A DNA stretch of 7,145 nt from NCBI GenBank assembly GCA_902481695.1, contig CABSXY010000099.1, forward strand, positions 1 through 7,145. Reading direction: 5' to 3'. Source of the DNA: an uncultured Haemophilus sp. Lineage in GTDB: Bacteria; Pseudomonadota; Gammaproteobacteria; Enterobacterales; Pasteurellaceae. A program made the translations under genes and the position numbers. Shown piece after piece: positions 1 to 5,984 of this stretch (the first letter of the stretch is position 1; each line of letters starts with the position of its first letter). The notes under the pieces were generated by a model. That model saw only the letters and a list, made by a program, of their open reading frames with translations. It was not told the origin of the DNA and did not search any database.

Positions 1-111
1 TGATGAATTCATCAATTCTAAGGCTCTATAAGAAATCTCCTGTTCTGATGCATTATTACTTACCATTAATCTAATTTCATTTATAAAGTCTTTTTCACTA
101 TATCTGATCAT
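1..111 (-). CDS. Unrecognised protein, N-terminal 37 codons only (partial at left edge)
   Basis: An open frame on the minus strand starts with ATG at 109-111 and stays open for 37 codons to the window edge. A Shine-Dalgarno-like GGAA (119-122) lies 7 bases upstream of the start. The visible peptide begins MIRYSEKDFINEIRLMVSNN and is charged and probably helical, with no signal peptide or membrane segment. I do not recognise the family. The short pattern Y-[ST]-E-x-[DE]-F followed by a helix and an acidic SEQE turn is faintly like the start of colicin/pyocin immunity proteins, but 37 residues cannot establish that. It reads in the same direction as the gal operon but lies beyond the galM terminator, so it is probably a separate transcription unit. 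The start codon and ribosome site are the main support. Confidence 0.5.
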   Translation of the reverse strand, partial: MIRYSEKDFINEIRLMVSNNASEQEISYRALELMNSS

Positions 112-219
112 TTTTATGTTCCAATTAAACTAACATATCAATGAATGAGCATTAATATGCAAAAATTTTCTATAACATACCACCTAGCTCATTGAAATAT
201 AAGCAAAAATTCCTAATTC

Positions 220-268
220 ATAAAAATAAAAAATACGGTTAAAAACATGGTAATTTTTAACCGCACTT
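220..268 (-). terminator. Rho-independent terminator of the gal operon, overlapping an uptake signal sequence
   Basis: A perfect 10-bp inverted repeat, CGGTTAAAAA (236-245) and TTTTTAACCG (254-263), has an 8-base loop. Read on the minus strand it starts about 20 bases past the galM stop and is followed by a T-rich run (about 220-235). The stem is A/T-heavy, so it is weaker than a GC-rich terminator. Its upstream arm is part of an uptake signal (AAGTGCGGT, minus strand, 260-268). Using uptake signals as terminator stems is a known habit of Haemophilus genomes, although there it usually involves two inverted copies and here only one copy is complete. Confidence 0.7.
260..268 (-). repeat. DNA uptake signal sequence (USS), exact 9-base core
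   Basis: The plus strand reads ACCGCACTT, which is AAGTGCGGT on the minus strand. That is the exact core of the uptake signal of the Haemophilus influenzae subclade of Pasteurellaceae. On the minus strand it is preceded by A and followed by the A/T-rich tract typical of the extended signal. It forms part of the galM terminator. Confidence 0.85.
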
Positions 269-283
269 TTATTAACTGATTAA

Positions 284-1309
284 CTATTTAAACCTAAACT
301 CTGTCCACTGGTAATAGCGTTCACCTGCTTTTTGAATACCACCATAATTCTGCCATTCTGGGTGGTTTGGGGTATCGGGAAGGCATTGGGTTTCAAGGGC
401 TATGCCGCTGAAATCTTGATAAGTGCCACCTTCACGAGTTGGAGTGCCTGCAAGATAGTTTCCCGTATAAACCTGTAATGCTGCTTGGGATGTGAGCACT
501 TCAAGGCTTAAATCTTCATTAGGGGAAGTCAATAATACACAAGGCTTTTGCCATGCTTTATTGACGATAAAGGAATGATCGTAACCTTTTGTTACCACTT
601 GATCGCCTTGTTGAAAATCTTGTGCGATAGTTTTTGTAACACGAAAATCAAAGCTGGTATTCACCACATGTTTAAGTGGTGAATTTGGGATGCCTTCGCC
701 ATCAACTGGTAAATAGAAATCCGCATTAAGGCGTAATGTGTGATTTCGCACATCACTGCCCTGCTCTGCATTTTCTAAATTAAAATAAGCGTGGTTCGTT
801 AAGTTCAGCGCAGTATCTTTATCGCTTTCTGCTTCATACTCAATTTTTACGCTATTTTCATCGGTCAGCGTGTAAAGCACATTAACTTGTACATTGCCTT
901 CAAAACCTTGATCACCATCGGGAGACACTAGGGAAAAACGCACAAAATTCTGACCGCACTCTTCGACTTTCCAACGACGTTTATCAAAGCCTTCTTTGCC
1001 ACCATGTAATTGATGTTTGCCTTGATTCGCAACCAGCTGGATTGTTCGCTCACCTAATTCAAATTGAGCGTTAGCAATACGGTTCGCATAGCGTCCTACG
1101 CTTGCGCCCAAATAAGCAGTTTGATGAGGATAATCTTCCACTTTGCAGCCGAGTAACACTTCTCGCAACTCACCATTCACCGGGACTTTGCAAGAAAGCC
1201 AAGTGGCTCCCCAATCCATAAATTGCACAGTCATGCCATTTGAATTGGTGAGTTGAACAAGTTGATAAGGCTGTCCATCTGGTGCATTGAACGCCGTTTT
1301 TTCTAGCAT
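284..1309 (-). CDS. galM: Aldose 1-epimerase (galactose mutarotase) GalM
   Basis: GalM interconverts alpha and beta anomers of galactose (and glucose), supplying alpha-D-galactose to galactokinase in the Leloir pathway. The 341-residue product is the usual size for the family. Family landmarks include the GRYANRI stretch (about 72-78), QLHGG with His102, TNHAYFNL with His173 as the expected general acid, GYDHSF with Asp244, and ALETQ with Glu306 as the expected base. I place the start at 1309. An ATG farther upstream at 1336 would add nine residues (MHSLTRSES) unlike the family. The 1309 start has an excellent AAGGAG (1317-1322) 7 bases ahead. The start overlaps the last codons of galK (TATGCTAG), so the two are probably translationally coupled. 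It is the last gene of the galT-galK-galM operon. No signal peptide is seen, so it is cytoplasmic. Confidence 0.96.
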   Translation of the reverse strand: MLEKTAFNAPDGQPYQLVQLTNSNGMTVQFMDWGATWLSCKVPVNGELREVLLGCKVEDYPHQTAYLGASVGRYANRIANAQFELGERTIQLVANQGKHQLHGGKEGFDKRRWKVEECGQNFVRFSLVSPDGDQGFEGNVQVNVLYTLTDENSVKIEYEAESDKDTALNLTNHAYFNLENAEQGSDVRNHTLRLNADFYLPVDGEGIPNSPLKHVVNTSFDFRVTKTIAQDFQQGDQVVTKGYDHSFIVNKAWQKPCVLLTSPNEDLSLEVLTSQAALQVYTGNYLAGTPTREGGTYQDFSGIALETQCLPDTPNHPEWQNYGGIQKAGERYYQWTEFRFK

Positions 1310-2457
1310 AGACTCACTCCTTGTGAGGCTGTGCAAACGTAGAAATCTTCTTTTAAACCCGTTTGTTTTTCATAATTATCGGCAATGATTTTGCGCACAG
1401 CTTCGACTTTATCATGAGGAGCAAGGGCAACAATGCAACCACCGAAACCACCACCAGTCATTCTCGCGCCACCGGTTTTACCAATGACTAATTGAGCGAG
1501 TTCAACAAGATAATCGATTTGTGGCACAGTAATCTCGAAATCATCACGCATGGATTCGTGAGATTGCCCCATTAATTCGCCTAATTTTGTTAAATCGTTA
1601 TGTTTTAATGCTTCAACGGCATCAAGTACGCGTTGGTTTTCAGTTACCACATGGCGTGCTCGTTTTGCTACTAAAGGATTAAGTGCGGTCAATTCTGCTT
1701 CTCTTTTTTGGAATTCTTCTACTGACACATCACGTAAGGCTTTTACGCCAAAAAACTCTGCGGCTTTTTCACATTGCCAGCGGCGTGTGTTGTATTCACC
1801 CGTGACCAAATCATGTGGTACATTTGAGTTCACAATAATAACAGCAACATCTTTCGGCACAGGCGTTGGTTGTGTTTCTAAGCTACGACAATCAATCATT
1901 AAGAGATGATCTTTTTGTCCTAAAGCGGAAATTAATTGATCCATGTTTCCGCAATTAGCACCTACAAATTTGTTTTCAGCTTTTTGACCAATTAAAGCAA
2001 TTTCTGTATGTGTTAAAGGTAAATCACTCAATTGTTGGCAAAACTTACCCGTCGCCACTTCAAGCGCTGCAGAAGAACTTAAACCGGAAGAATGAGGCAC
2101 ATTGCCAGAAATGACCAAATCAGCGCCTTGTTTAAATTGTGGGCAACGTTCTTGAATAAATTTTATGACACCACGCACATAATTCGCCCATTTTTGCTCA
2201 CTTTGAGGGAAATCTTCATCAAGAGAAAAGGTATCCTCAAGATCAAGATCTGCTGCATAGACATTCCAAATATAATCAGCACGTTTTGATCCCGCAATGG
2301 CTGTACCATAATTGATCGCACAAGGCATCACAAAGCCATCATTGTAGTCGGTATGTTCGCCGATAATGTTCACGCGACCTGGCGCATACACCGTCAGTTC
2401 CGGTTGCTTGTTATACTTTTGAGTAAAAATGTGTTGGGATTTTTGGACTGGAGTCAT
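1303..2457 (-). CDS. galK: Galactokinase GalK
   Basis: GalK phosphorylates alpha-D-galactose with ATP to galactose-1-phosphate, the first committed step of the Leloir pathway in the cytoplasm. The 384-residue product matches bacterial galactokinases. It shows the galactokinase signature PGRVNIIGEHTDYNDG (about 26-41), with the conserved Arg28 and Asp37. The GHMP-kinase ATP loop GLSSSAA is at 125-131. The NCGNMDQLISALG segment carries the expected catalytic base Asp173. The third GHMP motif, TGGGFGGC, is at 334-341. The ATG at 2457 is preceded by AAAGGA with 7 bases of spacing from GGA. It lies 54 bases after the galT stop, with a stem-loop in the gap, and its TAG stop overlaps the galM start. 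The gene carries one exact uptake signal (1681-1689). Nothing suggests it is broken. Confidence 0.98.
   Translation of the reverse strand: MTPVQKSQHIFTQKYNKQPELTVYAPGRVNIIGEHTDYNDGFVMPCAINYGTAIAGSKRADYIWNVYAADLDLEDTFSLDEDFPQSEQKWANYVRGVIKFIQERCPQFKQGADLVISGNVPHSSGLSSSAALEVATGKFCQQLSDLPLTHTEIALIGQKAENKFVGANCGNMDQLISALGQKDHLLMIDCRSLETQPTPVPKDVAVIIVNSNVPHDLVTGEYNTRRWQCEKAAEFFGVKALRDVSVEEFQKREAELTALNPLVAKRARHVVTENQRVLDAVEALKHNDLTKLGELMGQSHESMRDDFEITVPQIDYLVELAQLVIGKTGGARMTGGGFGGCIVALAPHDKVEAVRKIIADNYEKQTGLKEDFYVCTASQGVSLC
1681..1689 (+). repeat. DNA uptake signal sequence within galK
   Basis: An exact AAGTGCGGT core on the plus strand, inside the galK coding region and followed by CAATT. It supports assignment to the Haemophilus/Aggregatibacter/Pasteurella multocida uptake-signal group rather than the Actinobacillus pleuropneumoniae group, whose core is ACAAGCGGT. 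Confidence 0.85.
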
Positions 2458-2481
2458 ATTATTTTCCTTTATCTTTCACAC

Positions 2482-2502
2482 TCCCTCTTAACTCAAGAGG
2501 GA
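2482..2502 (-). other. Intercistronic stem-loop between galT and galK
   Basis: An 8-bp perfect inverted repeat, TCCCTCTT (2482-2489) and AAGAGGGA (2495-2502), with a 5-base loop, lies in the 54-base gap between galT and galK. On the transcribed (minus) strand it is followed by GTGTGAAAG rather than a T-run, so it is not a normal intrinsic terminator. It could act as an mRNA processing or stability element that sets the galT:galK ratio. That role is inference. Confidence 0.55.
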
Positions 2503-2511
2503 AAGGATTTC

Positions 2512-3558
2512 TTAACGTTCTTTGTAATGTACTTCGCTTAACGCACGTAATCTTTCTGCTGCTTGTTCAGCGGTGAGGTCTCGTTGGCTTTCACCTAGCA
2601 TTTCGTAGCCCACCATAAATTTGCGAACCGTAGCTGAACGCAACAACGGTGGATAAAAATGCGCATGAAGCTGCCAATGTTCGTTATCTTCACCATTAAA
2701 TGGTGCAGCATGGAAGCCCATCGAATAAGGGAAAGACGTTTCAAATAAGTTATCGTATTTCGTTGCCAATTTTTTCAATATCACGGCAAGATCTTTAGCT
2801 TGAGCCTCCGTTAATTCTGTTAAGCGTTTGACATGCACTTTAGGCAACAACAAGGTCTCAAATGGCCATACCGCCCAATAAGGCACCACGGCAACCCAAT
2901 GCTCGGTTTCCACTACAATACGTTCTTTTTTCTCTAATTCTTTTTGAACGTAATCCACTAAAAGCACCGAACCGTGTTTTTCATAATAATTTCGTTGAGC
3001 AACATCTTCACGCGCGACTTCATTTGGTAAAAAGCTATTTGCCCAGATTTGTCCATGCGGATGGGGATTGGAGCATCCCATTGCAGCGCCTTTGTTTTCG
3101 AAAATCTGTACCCACTGATATTTTTGCCCCAGTTCACGCAATTGCGCTTGCCACACTTTAATCACTTCTTCAATTTCAAGTGCGGTCAATAATGGCAAGG
3201 TTTTGCTGTGATCTGGTGAAAAACAAATAACACGACTTTCACCACGAGCTTGGCTCATTTGGAAAAGAGGATCGGCTGATTGCTCTGGCGCGGGTGTATT
3301 TTCTAATAAAGCCGAGAAATCATTTTTGAATACATAAGGTTTATGGTAATCCGGATTAGGTTCGCCAGTGATACGTTTATTACGCGGGCAAAGATAACAA
3401 TTTGGATCGTGGCTTGGCTTTTGTTCCTCACTCACTTTTTCTTGTTGTCCCTGCCATGGACGTTTAGCACGATGTGGCGAGACTAAAACCCATTGGTCAA
3501 TTAACGGATTATAACGACGATGTGGATGATCTGTCGGTTCAAATACGGTTTCGCTCAT
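2512..3558 (-). CDS. galT: Galactose-1-phosphate uridylyltransferase GalT
   Basis: GalT exchanges UMP between UDP-glucose and galactose-1-phosphate, giving UDP-galactose and glucose-1-phosphate through a uridylyl-histidine intermediate. The 348-residue product is the length of E. coli GalT and aligns with it end to end from memory. Key sites are a CYLC zinc pair (Cys54, Cys57), His117 in SPDHSKT, and the catalytic NPHPHGQ motif with nucleophile His168 and Gln170. A second metal-site histidine set lies at about 283, 298 and 300 (GFHAAPF, QLHAHFYPP). The conserved C-terminal stretch LLRSATVRKFMVGYEML is present. The start at 3558 has TGGAGT with GGAG 7 bases upstream. It is the first gene of the leftward gal operon. 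A gal operator (3574-3587) and a CRP-like site (3628-3643) lie just upstream. An exact uptake signal lies inside the gene (3178-3186). Confidence 0.98.
   Translation of the reverse strand: MSETVFEPTDHPHRRYNPLIDQWVLVSPHRAKRPWQGQQEKVSEEQKPSHDPNCYLCPRNKRITGEPNPDYHKPYVFKNDFSALLENTPAPEQSADPLFQMSQARGESRVICFSPDHSKTLPLLTALEIEEVIKVWQAQLRELGQKYQWVQIFENKGAAMGCSNPHPHGQIWANSFLPNEVAREDVAQRNYYEKHGSVLLVDYVQKELEKKERIVVETEHWVAVVPYWAVWPFETLLLPKVHVKRLTELTEAQAKDLAVILKKLATKYDNLFETSFPYSMGFHAAPFNGEDNEHWQLHAHFYPPLLRSATVRKFMVGYEMLGESQRDLTAEQAAERLRALSEVHYKER
3178..3186 (+). repeat. DNA uptake signal sequence within galT
   Basis: An exact AAGTGCGGT core on the plus strand inside galT, followed by CAATAAT. The galK copy has the same CAAT flank. 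Confidence 0.85.
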
Positions 3559-3573
3559 ATTTTTACTCCAAAA

Positions 3574-3587
3574 TGTAAACGATTACA
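3574..3587. promoter_or_regulatory. Gal-type operator 1 (GalS/GalR site) ahead of galT
   Basis: TGTAAACGATTACA is a near-perfect palindrome centred on CG at 3580/3581, with one mismatched pair. It fits the gal operator pattern GTAANCGNTTNCA, and its TGTAAACGATT portion is the same as I recall in the E. coli external gal operator. It lies 15 bases upstream of the galT start. By the promoter proposed here it sits at about +14, where bound repressor would block transcription initiation or escape. Confidence 0.8.
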
Positions 3588-3601
3588 AAAAATTTTCTCA
3601 T

Positions 3602-3643
3602 AAGATAACAAATTAAAAAAAATAAACCGTGATCATTATCACA
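3602..3643 (-). promoter_or_regulatory. Putative galT promoter with CRP-like site
   Basis: CGTGA-N6-TCACA (3628-3643) differs from the ideal CRP half-site pair TGTGA/TCACA at one base. On the minus strand a candidate -10 box, TATCTT, lies at 3602-3607 and gives a predicted start near 3594-3595. The CRP-like site is then centred at about -41, a class II position. No good -35 hexamer exists at the right distance, as expected for a CRP-dependent promoter. The -10 box matches consensus at only 4 of 6 bases, so its exact position is uncertain. Confidence 0.55.
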
Positions 3644-3703
3644 AAATCAGGAAATAAGGCGCTCATCCAATCACTTTTTTGTGACGAATGTAGCATTTTT
3701 AAA

Positions 3704-3717
3704 AGTAACCGCTTTCA
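3704..3717. promoter_or_regulatory. Gal-type operator 2 ahead of galS
   Basis: AGTAACCGCTTTCA matches GTAANCGNTTNCA, the same pattern as the galT and mglB operators, with its centre at 3710/3711. It covers the -35 region of the likely galS promoter, which suggests that GalS represses its own gene. It is centred 130 bp from operator 1. Confidence 0.65.
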
Positions 3718-3734
3718 ATTTTATTCAAATTTAC

Positions 3735-3740
3735 TATGAT
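3735..3740 (+). promoter_or_regulatory. Putative galS -10 box
   Basis: TATGAT (5 of 6 matches to TATAAT) predicts a start near 3747. The corresponding -35 region is weak and overlaps operator 2. A start at 3747 would leave about 27 untranslated bases before the ATG at 3774, but only about 9 before the ATG at 3756. This favours the downstream start codon. Confidence 0.4.
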
Positions 3741-3773
3741 AATTAGTATGAAAAAATGAATGAGAGCCCTGTT

Positions 3774-4781
3774 ATGCCTACAATTCGAGATGTTGCTGAA
3801 TTAGCTTGCGTGTCGGTTGCCACTGTTTCCCGGGTGATTAATCGCTCCCCATCTGTGAGTGAAAAAACCCGTTACTCGGTACAACGTGCGATGGAAGTCT
3901 TAAATTATCAACCCAATGCAAATGCACAAGCTCTGGCAGTGCAAAATACTGATACCATTGGCGTAGTGGTTACTGATGTAACAGATCCGTTCTTTGCTAT
4001 CTTGGTTAAATCGGTCGATAAAGTCGCTGAAGAGCATCAAAAAACGATTTTGATCGGCATTGGATACCATCATGCAGAAAAAGAGCGTGAAGCCATTGAT
4101 ACCTTGCTACGTAAGCGTTGTAGCTGCCTGGTTGTTCATTCCAAAGCCCTTTCTGACGAAGAGTTACAGCATTATTTAGAAAATGTACCCGGTATGGTGG
4201 TGATTAACCGTGTGATTGCAGGCTATGAAAATCGTTGCGTCAGCCTTGATAACCGCCAAGGTACCTATCTTGCCACTGAAATGCTGATTCGTTATGGTCA
4301 TAAGCACATCGCCTATATTGGTTCCAATCACGGTATTTTAGATGAAACAGAACGTAAGGAAGGCTACTTAGAGGCCTTAGAAGCGCATAACTTCCCCATT
4401 GTAGAGCAAGCCATTGTGCATAATTCACCTGATTTTGAAGGCGGTGAAAAAGCCATGATTGATTTATTGAGCTACAACTCCAATTTAACCGCTGTGGTAG
4501 CCTATAACGATACGATGGCAGCCGGTGCAATTTCTGTTTTAAATGAAAACAATATCAAAGTCCCGAAACAATTTTCCATTGTGGGATTTGATGATATGCC
4601 GATTGCTCGATATTTAATCCCAAAACTCACTACAATTAGATATCCAATTGATTTAATGGCAAATTACGCAGCAAAACTGGCATTAAGTTTAGTCGACTCG
4701 TCTATTATCACACCGACTGTTGTTCAATTTAATCCAACATTGGTGAGACGTTTTTCCGTAGAAAATGCAATAAAACCGTGA
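3774..4781 (+). CDS. galS: LacI-family gal regulon repressor GalS/GalR
   Basis: This is a DNA-binding repressor expected to control the gal and mgl genes and to be released by galactose. From the start used here it has 335 residues. The N-terminal helix-turn-helix is at 3-23, with recognition-helix residues VAT (15-17), the Val-Ala pair typical of GalR and GalS. The hinge-helix region PNANAQALA is at 47-55. A periplasmic-binding-protein-like sensor domain starts at about 60 and contains DPFF, VHSKALSDEEL, AYNDTMAAGA and FDDMPIARY blocks. The end is the usual PTLVRR. It resembles E. coli GalS closely and GalR slightly less, so the two names are hard to separate. An ATG at 3756 would add MNESPV but has almost no ribosome site. 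The one at 3774 has GAGAG 7 bases upstream and starts right at the DNA-binding domain. It lies between both target operons, and its stop codon overlaps a CRP-like site. Confidence 0.93.
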   Translation: MPTIRDVAELACVSVATVSRVINRSPSVSEKTRYSVQRAMEVLNYQPNANAQALAVQNTDTIGVVVTDVTDPFFAILVKSVDKVAEEHQKTILIGIGYHHAEKEREAIDTLLRKRCSCLVVHSKALSDEELQHYLENVPGMVVINRVIAGYENRCVSLDNRQGTYLATEMLIRYGHKHIAYIGSNHGILDETERKEGYLEALEAHNFPIVEQAIVHNSPDFEGGEKAMIDLLSYNSNLTAVVAYNDTMAAGAISVLNENNIKVPKQFSIVGFDDMPIARYLIPKLTTIRYPIDLMANYAAKLALSLVDSSIITPTVVQFNPTLVRRFSVENAIKP

Positions 4782-4792
4782 TGGAGATCACA
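4777..4792. promoter_or_regulatory. CRP-like site overlapping the galS stop codon
   Basis: CGTGA-N6-TCACA, one mismatch from the CRP consensus, overlaps the galS TGA stop (4779-4781). It is centred 50 bp upstream of the perfect CRP site of mglB, at about -91.5 from the predicted mglB start. It shares the longer pattern AAACCGTGAT-N4-ATCACAAA with the galT CRP-like site. Confidence 0.55.
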
Positions 4793-4808
4793 AATTTAAA
4801 CATTGCTA

Positions 4809-4822
4809 TGTAATCGTTTTCA
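4809..4822. promoter_or_regulatory. Gal-type operator 3 ahead of mglB
   Basis: TGTAATCGTTTTCA fits GTAANCGNTTNCA with its CG centre at 4815/4816. It lies 19 bp upstream (centre to centre) of the perfect CRP site, at about -60.5 from the predicted mglB start. This is the same spacing I recall between the external operator and CRP in the E. coli gal promoter. Confidence 0.75.
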
Positions 4823-4826
4823 TTTA

Positions 4827-4842
4827 TGTGAGTTTGATCACA
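4827..4842. promoter_or_regulatory. Perfect CRP site of mglB
   Basis: TGTGAGTTTGATCACA contains both ideal half-sites TGTGA and TCACA separated by 6 bases. Its centre at 4834/4835 is 41.5 bp before the start predicted from the TATGAT box, the classic class II activator position. It indicates glucose-sensitive, cAMP-CRP-dependent expression of mglB. Confidence 0.85.
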
Positions 4843-4863
4843 GATTAACAGTTTTGATTTCGT

Positions 4864-4869
4864 TATGAT
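4864..4869 (+). promoter_or_regulatory. mglB -10 box
   Basis: TATGAT predicts transcription from about 4876 and an 86-base leader before mglB. The -35 position (4841-4846, CAGATT) is poor and overlaps the end of the CRP site, consistent with dependence on CRP. Confidence 0.65.
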
Positions 4870-4961
4870 GGATTCAGTTGCAATAGATGTACGCAACATT
4901 CCTCTATTTGATATATAAAAAATCAACAATAAAATCTCTTTCTCTACATAGGAGCGTTTTT

Positions 4962-5957
4962 ATGAAAAAAACAGCAGTATTAAGTGCAGTCGCTTTAGCA
5001 ATCGGTTTAGGTTCAGCAACTTCAGGTTTCGCAGCCGATAACCGTATTGGTGTTACCATTTATAAATATGATGACAACTTCATGTCATTAATGCGTAAAG
5101 AAATCGATAAAGAAGCGAAAGCGCTTGGCGGCATTGAGTTATTAATGAATGACTCTCAAAATGCACAATCTATTCAAAATGACCAAGTGGATGGTTTGCT
5201 TTCTAAAGGTGTAAAAGCTTTAGCGATTAACTTAGTAGACCCAGCAGCAGCTTCAACTGTTATCAAGAAAGCTAAACAAGATGACATTCCTGTTGTTTTC
5301 TTCAATAAAGACCCAGGTGCAAAAGCAATTGGTAGCTACGATCACGCTTACTATGTTGGTACAGACCCGAAAGAATCTGGTTTAATCCAAGGTGACTTAA
5401 TTGCGAAACAATGGAAAGCAATGCCAGCCTTCGACTTAAACAAAGACGGTAAAATCCAATATGTATTATTAAAAGGTGAACCAGGCCACCCAGACGCAGA
5501 AGCACGTACTAAATATGTGATTGAGCAATTAAATGCTAAAGGTATCCAAACCGAACAATTATTTATTGATACCGGTATGTGGGATGCGGCAATGGCTAAA
5601 GATAAAGTGGATGCATGGTTATCTAGCTCTAAAGCTAACGAAATTGAAATGATCATTTCAAACAATGACGGTATGGCGTTAGGTGCATTAGAAGCAACCA
5701 AAGCACACGGTAAAAAATTACCAATCTTTGGTGTGGATGCATTACCAGAAGTGCTTCAATTAATTAAGAAAGGCGAAATTGCTGGTACTGTGTTAAACGA
5801 TGGTGTTAACCAAGGTAAAGCAGTTGTTCAACTTTCTGCAAACCTTGCTAACGGTAAAGCAGCAACAGAAGGTACACAATGGAAATTAGAAAACCGTGTG
5901 GTACGTATCCCTTATGTTGGTGTGGATAAAGATAACCTAAGTGAATTCTTAAAATAA
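4962..5957 (+). CDS. mglB: Periplasmic D-galactose/D-glucose-binding protein MglB
   Basis: MglB captures galactose, glucose and methyl-galactosides in the periplasm, delivers them to the MglAC transporter and, in enterics, also serves chemotaxis. The 331-residue precursor has a signal peptide (MKK, hydrophobic core, SGFA) with predicted cleavage after residue 24. Sugar-contact residues of the E. coli protein are visible: Asp38 and Phe40 in KYDDNF, Asn115, His176, Asp178 and Arg182 in GHPDAEAR, Trp207, Asn235, Asp259 and Asn279. An EF-hand-like calcium loop, DLNKDGKIQ, is at 158-166. I place the start at 4962 because AGGAG (4950-4954) lies 7 bases ahead and the signal peptide begins there. An in-frame ATG at 4887 has no ribosome site. 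Leucines are nearly all TTA with no CTG, pointing to a highly expressed native gene. Control is by operator 3 and the perfect CRP site. Confidence 0.97.
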   Translation: MKKTAVLSAVALAIGLGSATSGFAADNRIGVTIYKYDDNFMSLMRKEIDKEAKALGGIELLMNDSQNAQSIQNDQVDGLLSKGVKALAINLVDPAAASTVIKKAKQDDIPVVFFNKDPGAKAIGSYDHAYYVGTDPKESGLIQGDLIAKQWKAMPAFDLNKDGKIQYVLLKGEPGHPDAEARTKYVIEQLNAKGIQTEQLFIDTGMWDAAMAKDKVDAWLSSSKANEIEMIISNNDGMALGALEATKAHGKKLPIFGVDALPEVLQLIKKGEIAGTVLNDGVNQGKAVVQLSANLANGKAATEGTQWKLENRVVRIPYVGVDKDNLSEFLK

Positions 5958-5984
5958 GAAAATCTATTGCTTTTCTTTAATTTT

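Larger units (their letters stand above)
112..283. other. AT-rich intergenic spacer
   Basis: This 172-base spacer separates the 3' end of galM from the partial gene at the left edge. It is very AT-rich and contains the galM terminator hairpin (236-263). A weak possible promoter for the left-edge gene reads on the minus strand as TTGCAT (157-162), 17 bases, then GATATG (134-139). That match is too poor to call separately. No tRNA, small ORF with a ribosome site, or insertion sequence is visible. Confidence 0.6.

Noticed and set aside
1..14. Perfect 14-bp palindrome TGATGAATTCATCA at the left edge
   Set aside because: It lies inside the open frame of the partial gene and has no partner or T-run, so it is most likely chance.
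953..961. Near-uptake signal ACCGCACTC in galM
   Set aside because: It has one mismatch in the 9-base core, so it is not counted with the exact copies.
1310..1336. Nine-codon upstream extension of galM
   Set aside because: It lies inside galK, lacks a ribosome site as good as the one before 1309, and is not part of the usual mutarotase N-terminus.
2862..3161. 99-codon open frame antisense to galT
   Set aside because: It overlaps the galT catalytic region and has no family signal. It is a by-product of galT codon use.
3671..3684. TCACTTTTTTGTGA as a possible CRP site
   Set aside because: The half-sites are in the wrong order: CRP needs TGTGA first, then TCACA. It is a short 4-bp inverted repeat with a T loop.
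4887..4961. N-terminal extension of MglB by 25 codons from an upstream in-frame ATG
   Set aside because: No Shine-Dalgarno precedes 4887, and the extension would put a basic stretch before a normal signal peptide. AGGAG precedes 4962.
5351..5701. 116-codon open frame antisense to mglB
   Set aside because: It lies entirely within mglB, which has strong family, codon and ribosome-site support. The antisense product has no recognisable features.
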